A stretch of 64,000 nt of DNA. Source: Phreatobacter oligotrophus (GTDB lineage: Bacteria > Pseudomonadota > Alphaproteobacteria > Rhizobiales > Phreatobacteraceae). The stretch lies in contig NZ_PZZL01000001.1 of NCBI RefSeq assembly GCF_003046185.1, forward strand, positions 62,001-126,000. Direction: 5' to 3'. The stretch's first letter is position 1. Every line of letters starts with the position of its first letter. This document shows positions 25,307-35,200 of this stretch, piece by piece. Both the position numbers and the translations under genes were made by a program. Below the pieces are notes generated by a model that saw only the letters and a list, made by a program, of their open reading frames with translations, was not told where the DNA came from and searched no databases.

Positions 25307-26335
25307 ATGCCTTCGCCGTCCCACAGCCCGACGGGCCTTCCCTTCGACGACATCCGCGACCTGTTGACGCGCATGCCCGGCCCGGACGAGGCGGCCATCG
25401 CCGCCGTCCGGGCGCGTGACGCCGAACTGACCAAGCCGGCGGGCGCGCTCGGCCGTCTGGAGACGATCGTCGAATGGGTGGCCGCGTGGAGCGCCAATCC
25501 CAAGCCGCGCGTCGACCGGCCGCTCGTCGCCATCTTCGCCACGTCGCACGGCGTCACGAAGCAAGGGGTCTCAGCCTTCCCGGATGCCGTGAACCGCCAG
25601 ATGCTCGACAATTTCGCCGCCGGCGGGGCCGCGGTGAACCAGCTCTGCGTCGCCAACGATATCGGCCTTAAGGTCTTTGACCTCGCCATCGACGTGCCGA
25701 CCCCGGACATCAGCGAGGAGGACGCCTTCGACGAGGCCGCCTGCGCCGCCACCATCGCCTTCGGCATGGAGGCCATTGTCGGGGCCGACCTGCTCTGCCT
25801 CGGCGAGATGGGCATCGGCAACACCACCATCGCCGCCGCGGTCCATCACGCCCTCTATGGCGGCGAGGCAGCGGACTGGGTCGGCCGTGGCACCGGCGTC
25901 GATGACGCCGGGCTGGCGCGCAAGGCCGAGGTCGTGGCTCGCGCCGTCGCCCGCGCCGGCGGTCCCGGCCTTGATCCGCTGGAAGTGCTCCGCCGGGTCG
26001 GCGGCCGCGAGATCGCCGCCACCGTCGGCGCCATCATCGCCGCGCGCCTGCAGCGCATCCCGGTGCTGCTCGACGGCTATGTGGTGACCGCGGCCGCCGC
26101 CATCCTGCACGCGCTGGACCCGGCGAGCCTCGACCATTGCATCGCCGCCCATCGCTCGGCAGAGGCCGCCCATGGCCGCGTGCTCGAGAAGATCGGCAAG
26201 CGTCCGCTGCTCGATCTCGGCATGCGGCTCGGCGAGGGATCGGGAGCGGCGCTCGCCTGCGGCATCGTCCGCAATGCGCTCGCCGTCCACCAGGGCATGG
26301 CGACCTTCGAGCAGGCCGCCGTCAGCCGCGGTTGA
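25307..26335 (+). CDS. cobT: Nicotinate-nucleotide--dimethylbenzimidazole phosphoribosyltransferase
   Basis: A 342-residue enzyme that makes alpha-ribazole phosphate from nicotinate mononucleotide and dimethylbenzimidazole. KPAGALGRLE, FATSHGVT, GEMGIGNTT, VLLDGYVVTAA and the C-terminal RLGEGSGAALA, with the catalytic Glu, are family marks. Start ATG 25307 follows without a strong ribosome site; it is the first ATG that keeps the family N-terminus. It is divergent from cobS and works in the same pathway branch. It converges on the response-regulator gene 10 bases later. Confidence 0.95.
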   Translation: MPSPSHSPTGLPFDDIRDLLTRMPGPDEAAIAAVRARDAELTKPAGALGRLETIVEWVAAWSANPKPRVDRPLVAIFATSHGVTKQGVSAFPDAVNRQMLDNFAAGGAAVNQLCVANDIGLKVFDLAIDVPTPDISEEDAFDEAACAATIAFGMEAIVGADLLCLGEMGIGNTTIAAAVHHALYGGEAADWVGRGTGVDDAGLARKAEVVARAVARAGGPGLDPLEVLRRVGGREIAATVGAIIAARLQRIPVLLDGYVVTAAAAILHALDPASLDHCIAAHRSAEAAHGRVLEKIGKRPLLDLGMRLGEGSGAALACGIVRNALAVHQGMATFEQAAVSRG

Positions 26336-26344
26336 CGCCGCCGC

Positions 26345-26956
26345 TCAGTGCTCGGTCAGCACGATGCGGACAAGGTCCGCCGCGTTGCGGGCGCCGAGCT
26401 TTTCCATGATGCGGGCCCGGTGCACCTCGACGGTGCGCGGGCTGATGCCGAGCGTCCGGCCCGCCTCCTTGTTGGAGGAACCGGCGGCGATCTGCTCCAG
26501 CACCTCGCGCTCGCGCGGCGTCAGCAGTTCCATACCGGGGAAGTAGGAGGCAAGCCGCGAGGGCTGCGCGGCCGGCTGCTCGCTCTGGGCGATGGCCTCC
26601 CGCACGCGGCTGACGAGACGGCCGGCGTCGAACGGCTTCTCGAAGAAGTCGAGCGCGCCATTGCGGATCGCATCGACGGCCATGGGGATGTCGGCCTGGC
26701 CGGAAATGGCGAAGACGGGCGCCGTGGAGGCGGAGGCCTTCAACTGGCGCAGCACGTCGAGGCCCGACGTGCCTGGCATGTTGACGTCGAGGATGACGCA
26801 GGCCGGCCGGCGGTGCCGCGCCGCGGTGACGAAGGACGGGCCGTCGGCGAAGCCGGTGACGCCGAAGCCCTCCATCGACAGGATGGTGCTCAGCGCGTCG
26901 CGCACGGCCGGATCGTCATCGACCACATAGACGTCATTGCGATGATGGGTGCTCAC
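26345..26956 (-). CDS. FixJ-family response regulator
   Basis: A 203-residue two-component regulator. The receiver domain (1-120) has the acidic pocket VVDDDP (13-15), the phosphoacceptor Asp57 in ILDVNMPG and Lys107 in FFEKPF. The DNA-binding domain (about 140-203) is the LuxR type with LTPREREVLEQIAAGSSNKE and RTVEVHRARIMEKL. Its start overlaps the stop of the histidine kinase by 4 bases, so kinase and regulator are paired. The targets are unknown. Confidence 0.92.
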   Translation of the reverse strand: MSTHHRNDVYVVDDDPAVRDALSTILSMEGFGVTGFADGPSFVTAARHRRPACVILDVNMPGTSGLDVLRQLKASASTAPVFAISGQADIPMAVDAIRNGALDFFEKPFDAGRLVSRVREAIAQSEQPAAQPSRLASYFPGMELLTPREREVLEQIAAGSSNKEAGRTLGISPRTVEVHRARIMEKLGARNAADLVRIVLTEH

Positions 26957-28008
26957 GGATTGGCCCTCCGTTCGTCAGGGTAAGGAACCGGTCCCGTCTG
27001 AAGCGGCAGGATCAGCGTGAAGGTTGCGCCGCGGCCGTCACCGCCGGGCTCGACATGGATATCGCCGCCATGCGCCTCGGCGATGGTGCGGGAAATGGCG
27101 AGGCCGAGGCCAAGGCCGGAGCGCTTGGACGTGGCGAAGGGCGTGAACAGGTCCGCGACCGCCTCCGGCGGCACGCCGGTGCCGTTGTCGGTAACGGCGA
27201 TCATCGCCTTGCCGCCTGCGGCGCCGATGGTGACGGTGACATGCGCGCCCTCGCGGCCGCCGACCGCGTCCAGGGCGTTGCGCACGAGATTGACGACGAT
27301 CTGCTGGATCTGGATGGCGTCGCCGACCACCGAGACGCCGGGCACCGCCTCCTCGATGCCGACGCCGCCGCAGGCGCGGCGGCCCATCAGCGTCAGCTCC
27401 ACCGCCTCCTCGACCAGCGGCACCAGCGCGACCGGCACCTGCTCCGGCGGACGGTTGGCGATGAACTGGCGCATGGCGCGGACGATGCGGCCGGCCCGTT
27501 CCGCCTCGCGGCGCGCCTTGGCGACGACCTCGGTCGCCGCCCCATTCGGGTCGAGCAGCCTGTCGGCGGCCTGGAGGTAGAGGGTCGCCGCCGTCAGCGG
27601 CTGGTTGAGCTCATGGGCAAGGGCCGCGCCCATCTGGTCGAGCGCCGCGACGCGGGCGAGATGCGAGAGCTCCGCCTCGCGGCGGGCCAGCCGCTCCTGC
27701 GTGGCGCGGCGGGGCCTGAGGTCCCGCAGGATGGCGATGAACTGCGCGCCCTCGGCCGTGTCGGCGCGGGCCAGCGACAGTTCGATGGGCAGCACCGTGC
27801 CGTCACGGTGGCGGGCGGCGATCTCACGCGGCGCGCCGACCCAGGCCGCGAGCAGCGCGTCCTCCGGCTGGCGTGGCCCGGCCAGCAGGAGCCCGAACTT
27901 GTGTCCGGCGACGTCGGCAGTGCTGCGGCCGAACATGGCCTCGCAGGCCTTGTTGAAGACGAGGATCGTGCCGCCGGCATCCAGCACGACGATGCCTTCG
28001 CCGGCCAT
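26953..28008 (-). CDS. PAS-domain sensor histidine kinase (FixL-like), 5' end uncertain
   Basis: From ATG 28008 this is a 351-residue kinase: a PAS domain (about 1-100), the phosphorylation site ALAHELNQPLTAA, and an HATPase domain with NLVRNALDA, VTDNGTGV and SGLGLGLAISRTI. The ATG version begins inside the PAS fold (MAGEGIVVLD). The 21 codons upstream encode SVSEARLSSVLD, which looks like the missing PAS helix, but contain no ATG, GTG or TTG before the in-frame stop. The FixL haem-binding His region is not kept (GPRQPEDALLAAW), so it is probably not a haem oxygen sensor. It overlaps the FixJ-like gene. Confidence 0.85.
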   Translation of the reverse strand: MAGEGIVVLDAGGTILVFNKACEAMFGRSTADVAGHKFGLLLAGPRQPEDALLAAWVGAPREIAARHRDGTVLPIELSLARADTAEGAQFIAILRDLRPRRATQERLARREAELSHLARVAALDQMGAALAHELNQPLTAATLYLQAADRLLDPNGAATEVVAKARREAERAGRIVRAMRQFIANRPPEQVPVALVPLVEEAVELTLMGRRACGGVGIEEAVPGVSVVGDAIQIQQIVVNLVRNALDAVGGREGAHVTVTIGAAGGKAMIAVTDNGTGVPPEAVADLFTPFATSKRSGLGLGLAISRTIAEAHGGDIHVEPGGDGRGATFTLILPLQTGPVPYPDERRANP

Positions 28009-28068
28009 GTCGAGAACGCTCGACAGCCGGGCCTCGGAAACACTCGCCGGTGGGGGGACGACCTGCTG

Positions 28069-28083
28069 GATGGGGGATCCTCC
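28069..28083 (-). promoter_or_regulatory. Strong ribosome-binding site placed before an AUC codon
   Basis: On the minus strand GGAGGA (28083-28078) is followed 6 bases later by ATC (28071-28069), in frame with the kinase at 28008. The spacing is ideal for initiation. ATC would add 21 residues, including the PAS N-terminal helix. The arrangement is visible directly; that AUC really starts translation is an inference, and a base error in the assembly would also explain it. Confidence 0.45.
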
Positions 28084-28195
28084 GCGTGGCGCTGCGCAGG
28101 TTGGCCCCCTGCGTCAACTCGCCTCACCCCCCGGACCATGCTACGGAGTTTTGCGCATTGCAACGGGGAAGGGCGGCTTCCTTCCCCAAAATGCA

Positions 28196-29377
28196 TCACA
28201 AAAGGGGGATGGCGGTGCGCAAACGCTCGGCCGCGATCTCGATCTGCTCCTGCGAGCGCAGGTAGCAGAGCCTCAAATGGCCTTCGCCGCCGGGCCCGAA
28301 GGCGCTCCCCGGGGCGAGCCCGACCTTGGCGATGTCGACTAGCTTCATCGCCGCAGCGTTCGAATCGGTGACGCCGTCGATGCCGAAGAACAGGTAGAAG
28401 GCGCCGTCCGGCCGCGAGAACCGGCAGCGGCCTGTGGCCTCGATCGCCTCGGAGACGATGTCGCGGGCCTTGCGCGCCTTGGCGACCTGATGGGCGAGGA
28501 AGCTTTCGCCGCGCTCCAGCGCGACGGCGCAGGCCCGCTGCACGAAGACCGGCGAGCCCGAGGTGGAATACTGGATGAGGTTCTCGACGACGTCGCCGAG
28601 GGACGGGTCGGCCTCCACCCAGCCGGTGCGCCACCCGGTCATCGCCCAGTTCTTCGAGAAGGTGTTGACCCAGATGATGCGGTCGCCGTCCTCGCGCACG
28701 TCGTGGAAGGAGGCAGCGCGGCGCGGCGACCCCTCGGTCCAGACGAAGCGGGTATAGATCTCGTCGGCGACGATCCACAGCCCGTGCCGGCGGGCGAGCG
28801 CGAGGATCGCGGCGAGCTCCTCCTTCGTCGCGGTCCAGCCGGTCGGGTTGGACGGCGTGTTGATGAACATCGCCTTGGTCTTCGGCGTGATCGCCGCCTC
28901 AAGCTTGTCGAGGTCGATCTGCCAGCCGCGATTGCCATGGTCGAGCGCGACGAAGACCGGCGTCGCGCCGCGCAGGCCCGCAGCCGCCGGGGCGTTCGGC
29001 CAGGTGGGGGAGGGGATGAGGATCTCGTCGCCCGGGCCCGCCACCATGGTCATGGCGATCTGGATCGCCTGCATGCCCGAGCCGCAGACGAAGAAGCGCT
29101 CCGGCGACAGCTCGCGGCCGTAGAGGTCGGAGGCATAGGTCGCGATGGCCTGGCGCAGCTCCGGGATGCCGCGCTGCCAGGTGTAGGTGGTCTCGCCCGC
29201 CGCGAGCGAGCGCGTCGCCGCCTCGTAGATGAAGGAGGGGGTGGGCGTGTCCCCCTCGCCGACCCAGAGCTGGATCACGTCGCCGGCCGCCCGCGCATAT
29301 TTCGACAGCTCGACGATGCCGCTGGCGGGGGCGCCCGAGGCTTCCGGGCGCAGCGAGGCGAGGAGATCGGCGGTCAT
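28196..29377 (-). CDS. Class I/II PLP-dependent aminotransferase
   Basis: A 393-residue fold-type I aminotransferase. The PLP site is NTFSKNWAMTGWRTGW, with Lys in SKNW, and the NTPSNPTGW loop is present along with DEIYTRFVW. These match the aspartate/aromatic aminotransferase family of Rhizobiales, but the substrate is not certain. ATG 29377 is used because AGGA lies about 8 bases upstream; a TTG at 29404 is in frame. It lies about 190 bases from the divergent-facing kinase promoter region and is probably its own unit. Confidence 0.88.
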   Translation of the reverse strand: MTADLLASLRPEASGAPASGIVELSKYARAAGDVIQLWVGEGDTPTPSFIYEAATRSLAAGETTYTWQRGIPELRQAIATYASDLYGRELSPERFFVCGSGMQAIQIAMTMVAGPGDEILIPSPTWPNAPAAAGLRGATPVFVALDHGNRGWQIDLDKLEAAITPKTKAMFINTPSNPTGWTATKEELAAILALARRHGLWIVADEIYTRFVWTEGSPRRAASFHDVREDGDRIIWVNTFSKNWAMTGWRTGWVEADPSLGDVVENLIQYSTSGSPVFVQRACAVALERGESFLAHQVAKARKARDIVSEAIEATGRCRFSRPDGAFYLFFGIDGVTDSNAAAMKLVDIAKVGLAPGSAFGPGGEGHLRLCYLRSQEQIEIAAERLRTAIPLL

Positions 29378-29581
29378 GCGGCTTATCCTGTGGGGCGGGG
29401 GCAATCGCGCCAGTCTAGCGGCGGCGTTCGGCCCTTCTCATGAAAAACGTGCGATTTGTCCATCAGCGAAGCCGATGAACGGCGTCGCAGCCTGCCGGTG
29501 GATGGCAGCATGAACGCCTTTGTTCCGCCCGACGGCTCTTGCTATAAGCGCCGATCCCGACGGCAATGCGAGGGTTTGGGC

Positions 29582-30226
29582 GTGCGTATCTGGAAGGCAA
29601 CGGCCGTGCTGATGACGGCTCTGGCGCTCGGCGCCTGCGGCTCGACCGGCGGCAATCTCTTCGGCCAGCCGCAGCAGGCGGCGCAGCCCGCCCCGCAGAC
29701 GCCGCCCGGCGTCGGCTCGCCCGTCCATACCGCCCTGTTCGGCCAGCCCGTCCCGCAGGGCCAGCAGAACCTCAACCCCGACGCCTGCCCGCGCATCGAG
29801 GTTCGCGACGGCTCGGCCGTCTGGCGCCAGGGGGGCGAGGGTCCGACCGAGCTGCGCTACCAGGGCACGATCACCGATCTTGCCCGCGAGTGCCGCATCG
29901 AGGGCCAGACCATGACCATCCGCGTCGGCATCGAGGGCCGCGTCCTGGTCGGCCCGAAGGGTGATGCCGGCCGCGTCACGCTGCCGATCCGCGTCGCGGT
30001 GACGCGCGGCCTGTCGACGCCAGTCTGGACCCGTCTCTATCAGGTGCCGATCGAGATCCCCTCGGGCTCGCCGAGCGTCTCCTTCACCCAGGTCGAGGAC
30101 CAGGTGAGCTTCCCCCTGCCGGAGGCTGCGGAACTGGCCACCTACATCATCTTCGTCGGCTTCGACACCCAGGCCCAGCAGCCCGAGCGCCAGCGCCGCG
30201 GCCGCGCCCGCACCGCCCAGCGCTGA
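29582..30226 (+). CDS. Lipoprotein of unknown function
   Basis: A 214-residue exported lipoprotein. It starts at GTG 29582 with GAGGG 7 bases upstream and has a lipobox, ALALGAC, with Cys19 or so, after a short hydrophobic stretch. A Pro/Gln-rich linker (about 30-65) follows and then a compact domain containing ACPRIEVRDG and a repeated beta-rich pattern. The C-terminus is Arg-rich. No known function is recognised; similar proteins are common in Alphaproteobacteria as hypothetical lipoproteins. It is outside the glycine-cleavage unit and lies about 100 bases before its riboswitch. Confidence 0.75.
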   Translation: MRIWKATAVLMTALALGACGSTGGNLFGQPQQAAQPAPQTPPGVGSPVHTALFGQPVPQGQQNLNPDACPRIEVRDGSAVWRQGGEGPTELRYQGTITDLARECRIEGQTMTIRVGIEGRVLVGPKGDAGRVTLPIRVAVTRGLSTPVWTRLYQVPIEIPSGSPSVSFTQVEDQVSFPLPEAAELATYIIFVGFDTQAQQPERQRRGRARTAQR

Positions 30227-30235
30227 CGCCTTTCG

Positions 30236-30260
30236 CGCCTGCCTTTCTTTGCGGCAGGCG
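30236..30260 (+). terminator. Stem-loop after the lipoprotein gene
   Basis: CGCCTGCC (30236-30243) pairs with GGCAGGCG (30253-30260) around a 9-base loop. It begins 10 bases after the lipoprotein stop codon. No T-run follows, so it may be a weak or factor-assisted terminator or only a processing hairpin. Confidence 0.45.
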
Positions 30261-30327
30261 TGCCCACAGGCTCGCCTTGACTTCGCCGCATGATCCGGCC
30301 ATTGCGATGCCGTGCCATATGAACCCG

Positions 30328-30552
30328 GCGGGAGAGTCCGGGTGGTCTTTGAATTGATGGGATCCCCCGGCGCCGAAGGAGCAACGGCCCCGGAACCTCT
30401 CAGGCAAAAGGACCGCCGGGGGAATGGCATTCTGGAAAGCGGCCGGAGGTCCAATCCCGGCCCACCGACGGAGTAAGCCGATGGCGCCCGAGGGCGTCGG
30501 CCCTTGCGGGCCGCGGTGAATCTCTCAGGTCCTGCGACAGAGGGGCGCGAGC
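30328..30552 (+). promoter_or_regulatory. Tandem glycine riboswitch (two gcvT-type aptamers)
   Basis: Two consecutive glycine aptamers lie before gcvT. The first (about 30328-30445) has the conserved GCCGAAGGAGCAA and CCTCTCAGGCAAAAGGACCG. The second (about 30447-30552) has ACCGACGGAGTAAGCC and ATCTCTCAGGTCC-TGCGACAGAGG. This is the classic layout of the glycine riboswitch, which turns on the cleavage system when glycine is high. The expression platform would lie in 30553-30622, just before the gcvT start; a clear intrinsic terminator is not seen there. A TTGACT at 30277-30282 could be the -35 box. Confidence 0.95.
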
Positions 30553-30622
30553 GGGCGACAAGCCCGTAATCGGAACGTGTTCGGCATGACCGGACGCGTC
30601 CGCGCGCCGGAGTGCAGGACCC

Positions 30623-31768
30623 ATGGGCGAGCCCCAGGACGGCCCGTTGCTGACCACACCTCTCCATGCCCTGCATGGCGAGCTCGGAGCCAAGATGGTC
30701 CCCTTCGCCGGCTACGACATGCCGGTGCAGTATCCGACCGGCGTCCTTGCTGAGCACAACTGGACCCGCACCAGCGCCGGCCTGTTCGATGTCAGCCATA
30801 TGGGCCAGTGCTTCCTCATCCCCGAGGACGGCCGCTACGAGACGGCCGCCGCCGCGCTCGAGGCCCTGGTGCCCGCCGATGTCATGGCGCTGAAGCTCGG
30901 CCAGCAGCGCTATTCCCAGTTCACCAATGCCGAGGGCGGCATCCTCGACGACCTGATGATCACGCGCCTTGGCCATCCCGGCCATGAGCACTGGCTCTAT
31001 CTGGTGGTGAACGCCGCCTGCAAGGACGCCGACTACGCCCATATGCGGGCGCATCTCCCGGCCGGCGTGACCCTGAAGGTCGCCGACGATCTCGCGCTGA
31101 TCGCAGTGCAGGGCCCCGAGGCCGTCGCGGCGGTGGCGACGCTCGCGCCCTCGCTCGCCGGCCTGAAGTTCATGACCTCGGTGGACTTAGCCATCGACGG
31201 TATCTGGGCCCATGTCTCCCGCACCGGCTATACCGGCGAGGACGGCGTCGAGATCTCAGTGAAGAGCGGCGATGCGGTGGCGCTGACCCGCAAGCTGCTC
31301 GCCGATCCGCGCGTCAAGCCGATCGGCCTCGGCGCCCGTGACTCGCTGCGCCTCGAGGCGGGCCTCTGCCTCTACGGCCATGACATCGACACCACAACCT
31401 CGCCCGTCGAGGCCGGCCTCACCTGGTCGATCCAGAAGCGCCGCCGCGCCGAGGGCGGCTTCCTCGGCGCCGCCCGCATCCAGAAGGAGCTGGCCGAGGG
31501 TGCGTCGCGCCTGCGTGTCGGCATCCTGCCCGATGGCCGCGCTCCGGCCCGCGAGGGAACGGTGGTGAAGTCCGCCGACGGCCAGCCCATCGGCACGGTC
31601 ACCTCGGGCGGCTTCGGCCCGACCATCAACGGCCCGCTCGCCATGGGCTACGTCAACCGCCGCTTCGCCGAGCCGGGCACGCCCGTGCTCCTCGAGGTCC
31701 GCGGCAAGGACCTGCCGGGCAAGGTCGTGACCATGCCCTTCGCACGGCATCGCTATGTCCGCGGCTGA
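30623..31768 (+). CDS. gcvT: Glycine cleavage system T protein (aminomethyltransferase)
   Basis: A 381-residue tetrahydrofolate-dependent protein that releases ammonia and makes 5,10-methylene-THF from the aminomethyl-lipoyl arm of GcvH. Family marks are [40 protein letters not shown] and [23 protein letters not shown] 30623 has a GGA-rich site upstream. It is the first gene of gcvT-gcvH-gcvPA-gcvPB, under the glycine riboswitch. The next gene starts 30 bases after its stop. Confidence 0.97.
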   Translation: MGEPQDGPLLTTPLHALHGELGAKMVPFAGYDMPVQYPTGVLAEHNWTRTSAGLFDVSHMGQCFLIPEDGRYETAAAALEALVPADVMALKLGQQRYSQFTNAEGGILDDLMITRLGHPGHEHWLYLVVNAACKDADYAHMRAHLPAGVTLKVADDLALIAVQGPEAVAAVATLAPSLAGLKFMTSVDLAIDGIWAHVSRTGYTGEDGVEISVKSGDAVALTRKLLADPRVKPIGLGARDSLRLEAGLCLYGHDIDTTTSPVEAGLTWSIQKRRRAEGGFLGAARIQKELAEGASRLRVGILPDGRAPAREGTVVKSADGQPIGTVTSGGFGPTINGPLAMGYVNRRFAEPGTPVLLEVRGKDLPGKVVTMPFARHRYVRG

Positions 31769-31798
31769 GCCGCCGAACCACTTCACCAGGGGATGACC

Positions 31799-32173
31799 AT
31801 GGCCACGACCAAATACACCAAGGACCACGAATATATCCGCATCGACGGCGACGTCGGCACGGTGGGCATTTCCCACTACGCCCAGGAGCAGCTCGGCGAC
31901 GTGGTCTTCGTGGAGCTCCCCTCCAGCGGCAAGGCCGTGAAGAAGGGCGACAGCGCCGCTGTGGTCGAAAGCGTCAAGGCCGCCTCCGACATCTACTCGC
32001 CGGTCTCCGGCCAGGTGGTCGAGGCCAACCCCGACCTCGAAGGCGCGCCCGCCACCGTCAACGACGACCCGGCCGGCAAGGGCTGGTTCTTCAAGGTGAA
32101 GATCGCCAATCCCGCCGAGCTCGACGAGCTCATGGACGAGGCCGCCTACAAGGCCTTCCTCGACACGCTGTGA
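31799..32173 (+). CDS. gcvH: Glycine cleavage system H protein
   Basis: A 124-residue lipoyl carrier. The lipoylated lysine is Lys60 in [14 protein letters not shown]. The family start [14 protein letters not shown] and later [16 protein letters not shown] are seen. ATG 31799 is preferred because AGGGG lies 6 bases upstream; ATG 31793 has no room for a ribosome site. It shuttles the aminomethyl group between GcvP and GcvT. Confidence 0.97.
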   Translation: MATTKYTKDHEYIRIDGDVGTVGISHYAQEQLGDVVFVELPSSGKAVKKGDSAAVVESVKAASDIYSPVSGQVVEANPDLEGAPATVNDDPAGKGWFFKVKIANPAELDELMDEAAYKAFLDTL

Positions 32174-32232
32174 GTGCCGGCGGGCCGCTCGCTGCGGCCC
32201 GCGCCTCCCCATCCGACTGCCCGGAGACCGCA

Positions 32233-33588
32233 ATGCGCTACCTGCCGCTGACGCCCCAAGACCGCACCGACATGCTGGCCAAGATCGGCGTCGCCGCCGT
32301 CGACGACCTCTTCGCCAACGTGCCGAAATCGAAGCTGCTCAAAGGCCTCGTCGACCTGCCGAAGGCCAAGGGCGAGCTCGATGTCGAGCGCATCATGGGC
32401 GCCATGGCGGCGGAGAACATCACGGCCTCCGAGGTGCCCTTCTTCGTCGGCGCCGGCGCCTACAAGCACCATGTCCCGGCCTCGGTGGATCATCTGATCC
32501 AGCGCTCCGAGTTCCTGACGAGCTACACGCCCTACCAGCCGGAAATCGCCCAGGGCACTCTCCAGTACCTGTTCGAGTTCCAGACCCAGGTGGCGCTCCT
32601 CACCGGCATGGAGGTCGCCAACGCCTCCATGTATGACGGCTCGACGGGCGCGGCCGAGGCCGTGCTGATGGCGCATCGAGTCACCAAGCGGCGCAAGGCG
32701 ATCCTCGCCGGCAACCTGCATCCGCACTACCGCGACACGATCGAGACGCTGTCCCGCATGGCCGGCGACGAACTCGTCTCGCTGGAGCCGAACCCGGCCG
32801 ATGCCAGCGCCGACCTCAAGGCGGTGGCCGCCGCCATCGACGCCGAGACCTCCTGCATCGTCATCCAGACGCCGGATGTCTTCGGCAACCTCCACGACCT
32901 CACCGCCATCGCCAAGAAGGCGCAGGATGCCGGCGCTCTTCTGATCGCCGTCGTCACTGAGGTGGTCTCGCTCGGCGCCGTGACCCCGCCCGGTGCCATG
33001 GGCGCGGACATCGTCGTCGCCGAGGGCCAGTCCATCGGCGTCGGTCTCAATTTCGGCGGTCCCTATGTCGGCCTCTTCGCCACCAAGCAGAAATATGTCC
33101 GGCAGATGCCGGGCCGCCTCTGCGGCGAGACAGTGGATGCGGAAGGCCGCCGCGGCTTCGTGCTGACGCTCTCGACCCGCGAGCAGCATATCCGCCGCGA
33201 GAAGGCGACCTCCAACATCTGCACCAATTCCGGCCTGATGTGCCTCGCCTTCACCATCCACATGACGCTGCTCGGCGAGACCGGCCTGCGCCGCCTCGCC
33301 GCCATCAACCACGCCAATGCCTGCGATCTCGCCGACCGCCTCGCTGACGTCGACGGCGTCGAGGTGCTGAACGGCAGCTTCTTCAACGAGTTCGCCATCC
33401 GCGTGCCGGGCGATGCCGCCAAGGTCGTGGAGAAGATGGCGAAGAAGGGCGTGCTGGCGGGCGTTCCCGCCGCGCGGCTGTGGCCCAAGCACAAGGCGCT
33501 GAAGGATATCCTCCTCGTCGCCAACACCGAAGTGAACACCGACGACGATCGCGCCGCCTTCGTGGCCGCGCTCGGCGCCAGCCTCTGA
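32233..33588 (+). CDS. gcvPA: Glycine dehydrogenase (decarboxylating) subunit 1
   Basis: A 451-residue N-terminal-type half of glycine decarboxylase. It starts [20 protein letters not shown] and contains [31 protein letters not shown] and [18 protein letters not shown], which are typical of the GcvPA half. It pairs with GcvPB to form the P protein, which decarboxylates glycine. ATG 32233 has GGAG 6 bases upstream. Split P protein is known in Gram-positive bacteria and some Alphaproteobacteria. The gene follows gcvH by about 59 bases. Confidence 0.96.
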   Translation: MRYLPLTPQDRTDMLAKIGVAAVDDLFANVPKSKLLKGLVDLPKAKGELDVERIMGAMAAENITASEVPFFVGAGAYKHHVPASVDHLIQRSEFLTSYTPYQPEIAQGTLQYLFEFQTQVALLTGMEVANASMYDGSTGAAEAVLMAHRVTKRRKAILAGNLHPHYRDTIETLSRMAGDELVSLEPNPADASADLKAVAAAIDAETSCIVIQTPDVFGNLHDLTAIAKKAQDAGALLIAVVTEVVSLGAVTPPGAMGADIVVAEGQSIGVGLNFGGPYVGLFATKQKYVRQMPGRLCGETVDAEGRRGFVLTLSTREQHIRREKATSNICTNSGLMCLAFTIHMTLLGETGLRRLAAINHANACDLADRLADVDGVEVLNGSFFNEFAIRVPGDAAKVVEKMAKKGVLAGVPAARLWPKHKALKDILLVANTEVNTDDDRAAFVAALGASL

Positions 33589-33599
33589 GGAGCGGTCCC

Positions 33600-35174
33600 A
33601 TGTCCATGAACAATCAGGGTCGTCCCACCGCCGCCGGCGAGGCCGGTGCCGCCTCCGCCCACCCGACCTTCACCGGCAACAAGGCGCTGCAGATCGAGGA
33701 AGCGCTGATCTTCGAGATCGGCCGTCCCGAGGTCACCGGCGTCGACCTGCCCGAGCCGAAGAAGGTGAAGTCGCGCCTCGGCAAGCTCGCCCGCAAGGAG
33801 CCGATCGACCTGCCGGGCCTCTCCGAGCCGGAGACGATGCGCCACTACGTGCGCCTCAGCCAGAAGAACTTCGGCATCGACACCGGGCTCTTCCCGCTCG
33901 GCTCCTGCACCATGAAGCACAATGCCCGCCTCAACGAGAAGATGGCGCGGCTGCCGGGCTTCGGTGACATCCACCCGCTCCAGCCGGTCTCCACCGTGCA
34001 GGGCGCGCTGGAGCTGATCGACCGCCTCGCCGACTACCTCAAGGAGCTCACCGGCATGCCCGCCGTGGCGATGAGCCCCAAGGCCGGCGCCCATGGCGAG
34101 CTCGCCGGCATGATGGCCATCAAGGCGGCGCTGGAGGCCAAGGGCGAGGGCCATCGCAAGATCGTGCTGGTGCCTGAATCGGCGCACGGCACGAACCCTG
34201 CGACGGCCGCGCTTATCGGCTTCGAGGTGAAGGCCGTCCCCGCCCAGGCCGATGGCACGGTCCACGTCTCCGACGTCAAGGCGGCGCTGACGCCCGACGT
34301 CGCGGCGATCATGCTCACCAACCCCAACACCTGCGGCATCTTCGAGAAGGAGATCGTCGAGATCGCCAAGGCGATCCACGACGCCGGGGCCTATTTCTAC
34401 TGCGACGGCGCCAACTTCAACGCCATCGTCGGCAAGGCCCGCCCGGGTGACCTCGGCGTCGACGCCATGCACATCAACCTGCACAAGACCTTCTCGACGC
34501 CCCATGGCGGCGGCGGTCCGGGCGCCGGTCCCGTCGTGCTGTCGGAGCGCCTGGCGGCCTTCGTGCCCTATCCCTTCATCCGCGCCGGCAAGGGCTTCTC
34601 GCTGGTCGAGGAGGGCGGCAAGCTGGAGAAGGGCGAGATGCCCTTCGGACGCATGTCGGCCTTCCACGGCCAGATGGGCATGTTCGTCCGCGCGCTCGCC
34701 TACATGCTCAGCCACGGCGCTGACGGCATGAAGCAGGCCTCGGAGGATGCGGTGCTCAACGCCAACTACATCCGCGCCTCGCTCGCGGACCTGATGAGCC
34801 TGCCCTTCGGCAACCAGCCCTGCATGCACGAGGCGCTGTTCGACGACGAGTGGCTGAAGAACACCGGCGTCTCCACGCTCGACTTCGCCAAGGCGATGAT
34901 CGACGAGGGCTACCACCCGATGACCATGTATTTCCCGCTGGTCGTCCACGGCGCCATGCTCATCGAGCCGACGGAGTCGGAATCGAAGGCTTCCCTCGAC
35001 CTCTTCATCGCCACGCTGCGTGACCTCGCCCTGTCGGCGAAGCGCGGCCAGGTCGAGCGCTTCAAGAATGCGCCCTTCCATGCCCCGCGCCGCCGCCTCG
35101 ACGAGACGCGGGCGGCCCGCAACCCGGTCCTGCGCTGGACCCGGCCGCAGGCCTATGCGGAGGCGGCGGAGTAA
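33600..35174 (+). CDS. gcvPB: Glycine dehydrogenase (decarboxylating) subunit 2
   Basis: A 524-residue C-terminal-type half holding the PLP site, INLHKTFSTPHGGGGPG, with the Lys that forms the internal aldimine. LGSCTMKHNARLNEKMA and PESAHGTNPATAA are further marks. The N-terminal 30 residues are a low-complexity Gly/Ala-rich extension beyond the usual start. ATG 33600 is preceded by GAGGAG and lies 11 bases after the gcvPA stop. It closes the operon, which ends in a terminator. Confidence 0.96.
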   Translation: MSMNNQGRPTAAGEAGAASAHPTFTGNKALQIEEALIFEIGRPEVTGVDLPEPKKVKSRLGKLARKEPIDLPGLSEPETMRHYVRLSQKNFGIDTGLFPLGSCTMKHNARLNEKMARLPGFGDIHPLQPVSTVQGALELIDRLADYLKELTGMPAVAMSPKAGAHGELAGMMAIKAALEAKGEGHRKIVLVPESAHGTNPATAALIGFEVKAVPAQADGTVHVSDVKAALTPDVAAIMLTNPNTCGIFEKEIVEIAKAIHDAGAYFYCDGANFNAIVGKARPGDLGVDAMHINLHKTFSTPHGGGGPGAGPVVLSERLAAFVPYPFIRAGKGFSLVEEGGKLEKGEMPFGRMSAFHGQMGMFVRALAYMLSHGADGMKQASEDAVLNANYIRASLADLMSLPFGNQPCMHEALFDDEWLKNTGVSTLDFAKAMIDEGYHPMTMYFPLVVHGAMLIEPTESESKASLDLFIATLRDLALSAKRGQVERFKNAPFHAPRRRLDETRAARNPVLRWTRPQAYAEAAE

Positions 35175-35200
35175 GCGCTCCGTTCCGTCCACGAATGCAG

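Noticed and set aside
26953-28008. Haem-based oxygen sensor FixL
   Set aside because: The overall order is FixL/FixJ-like, but the segment that carries the haem His in FixL lacks a His here, so the oxygen-sensor label was not used.
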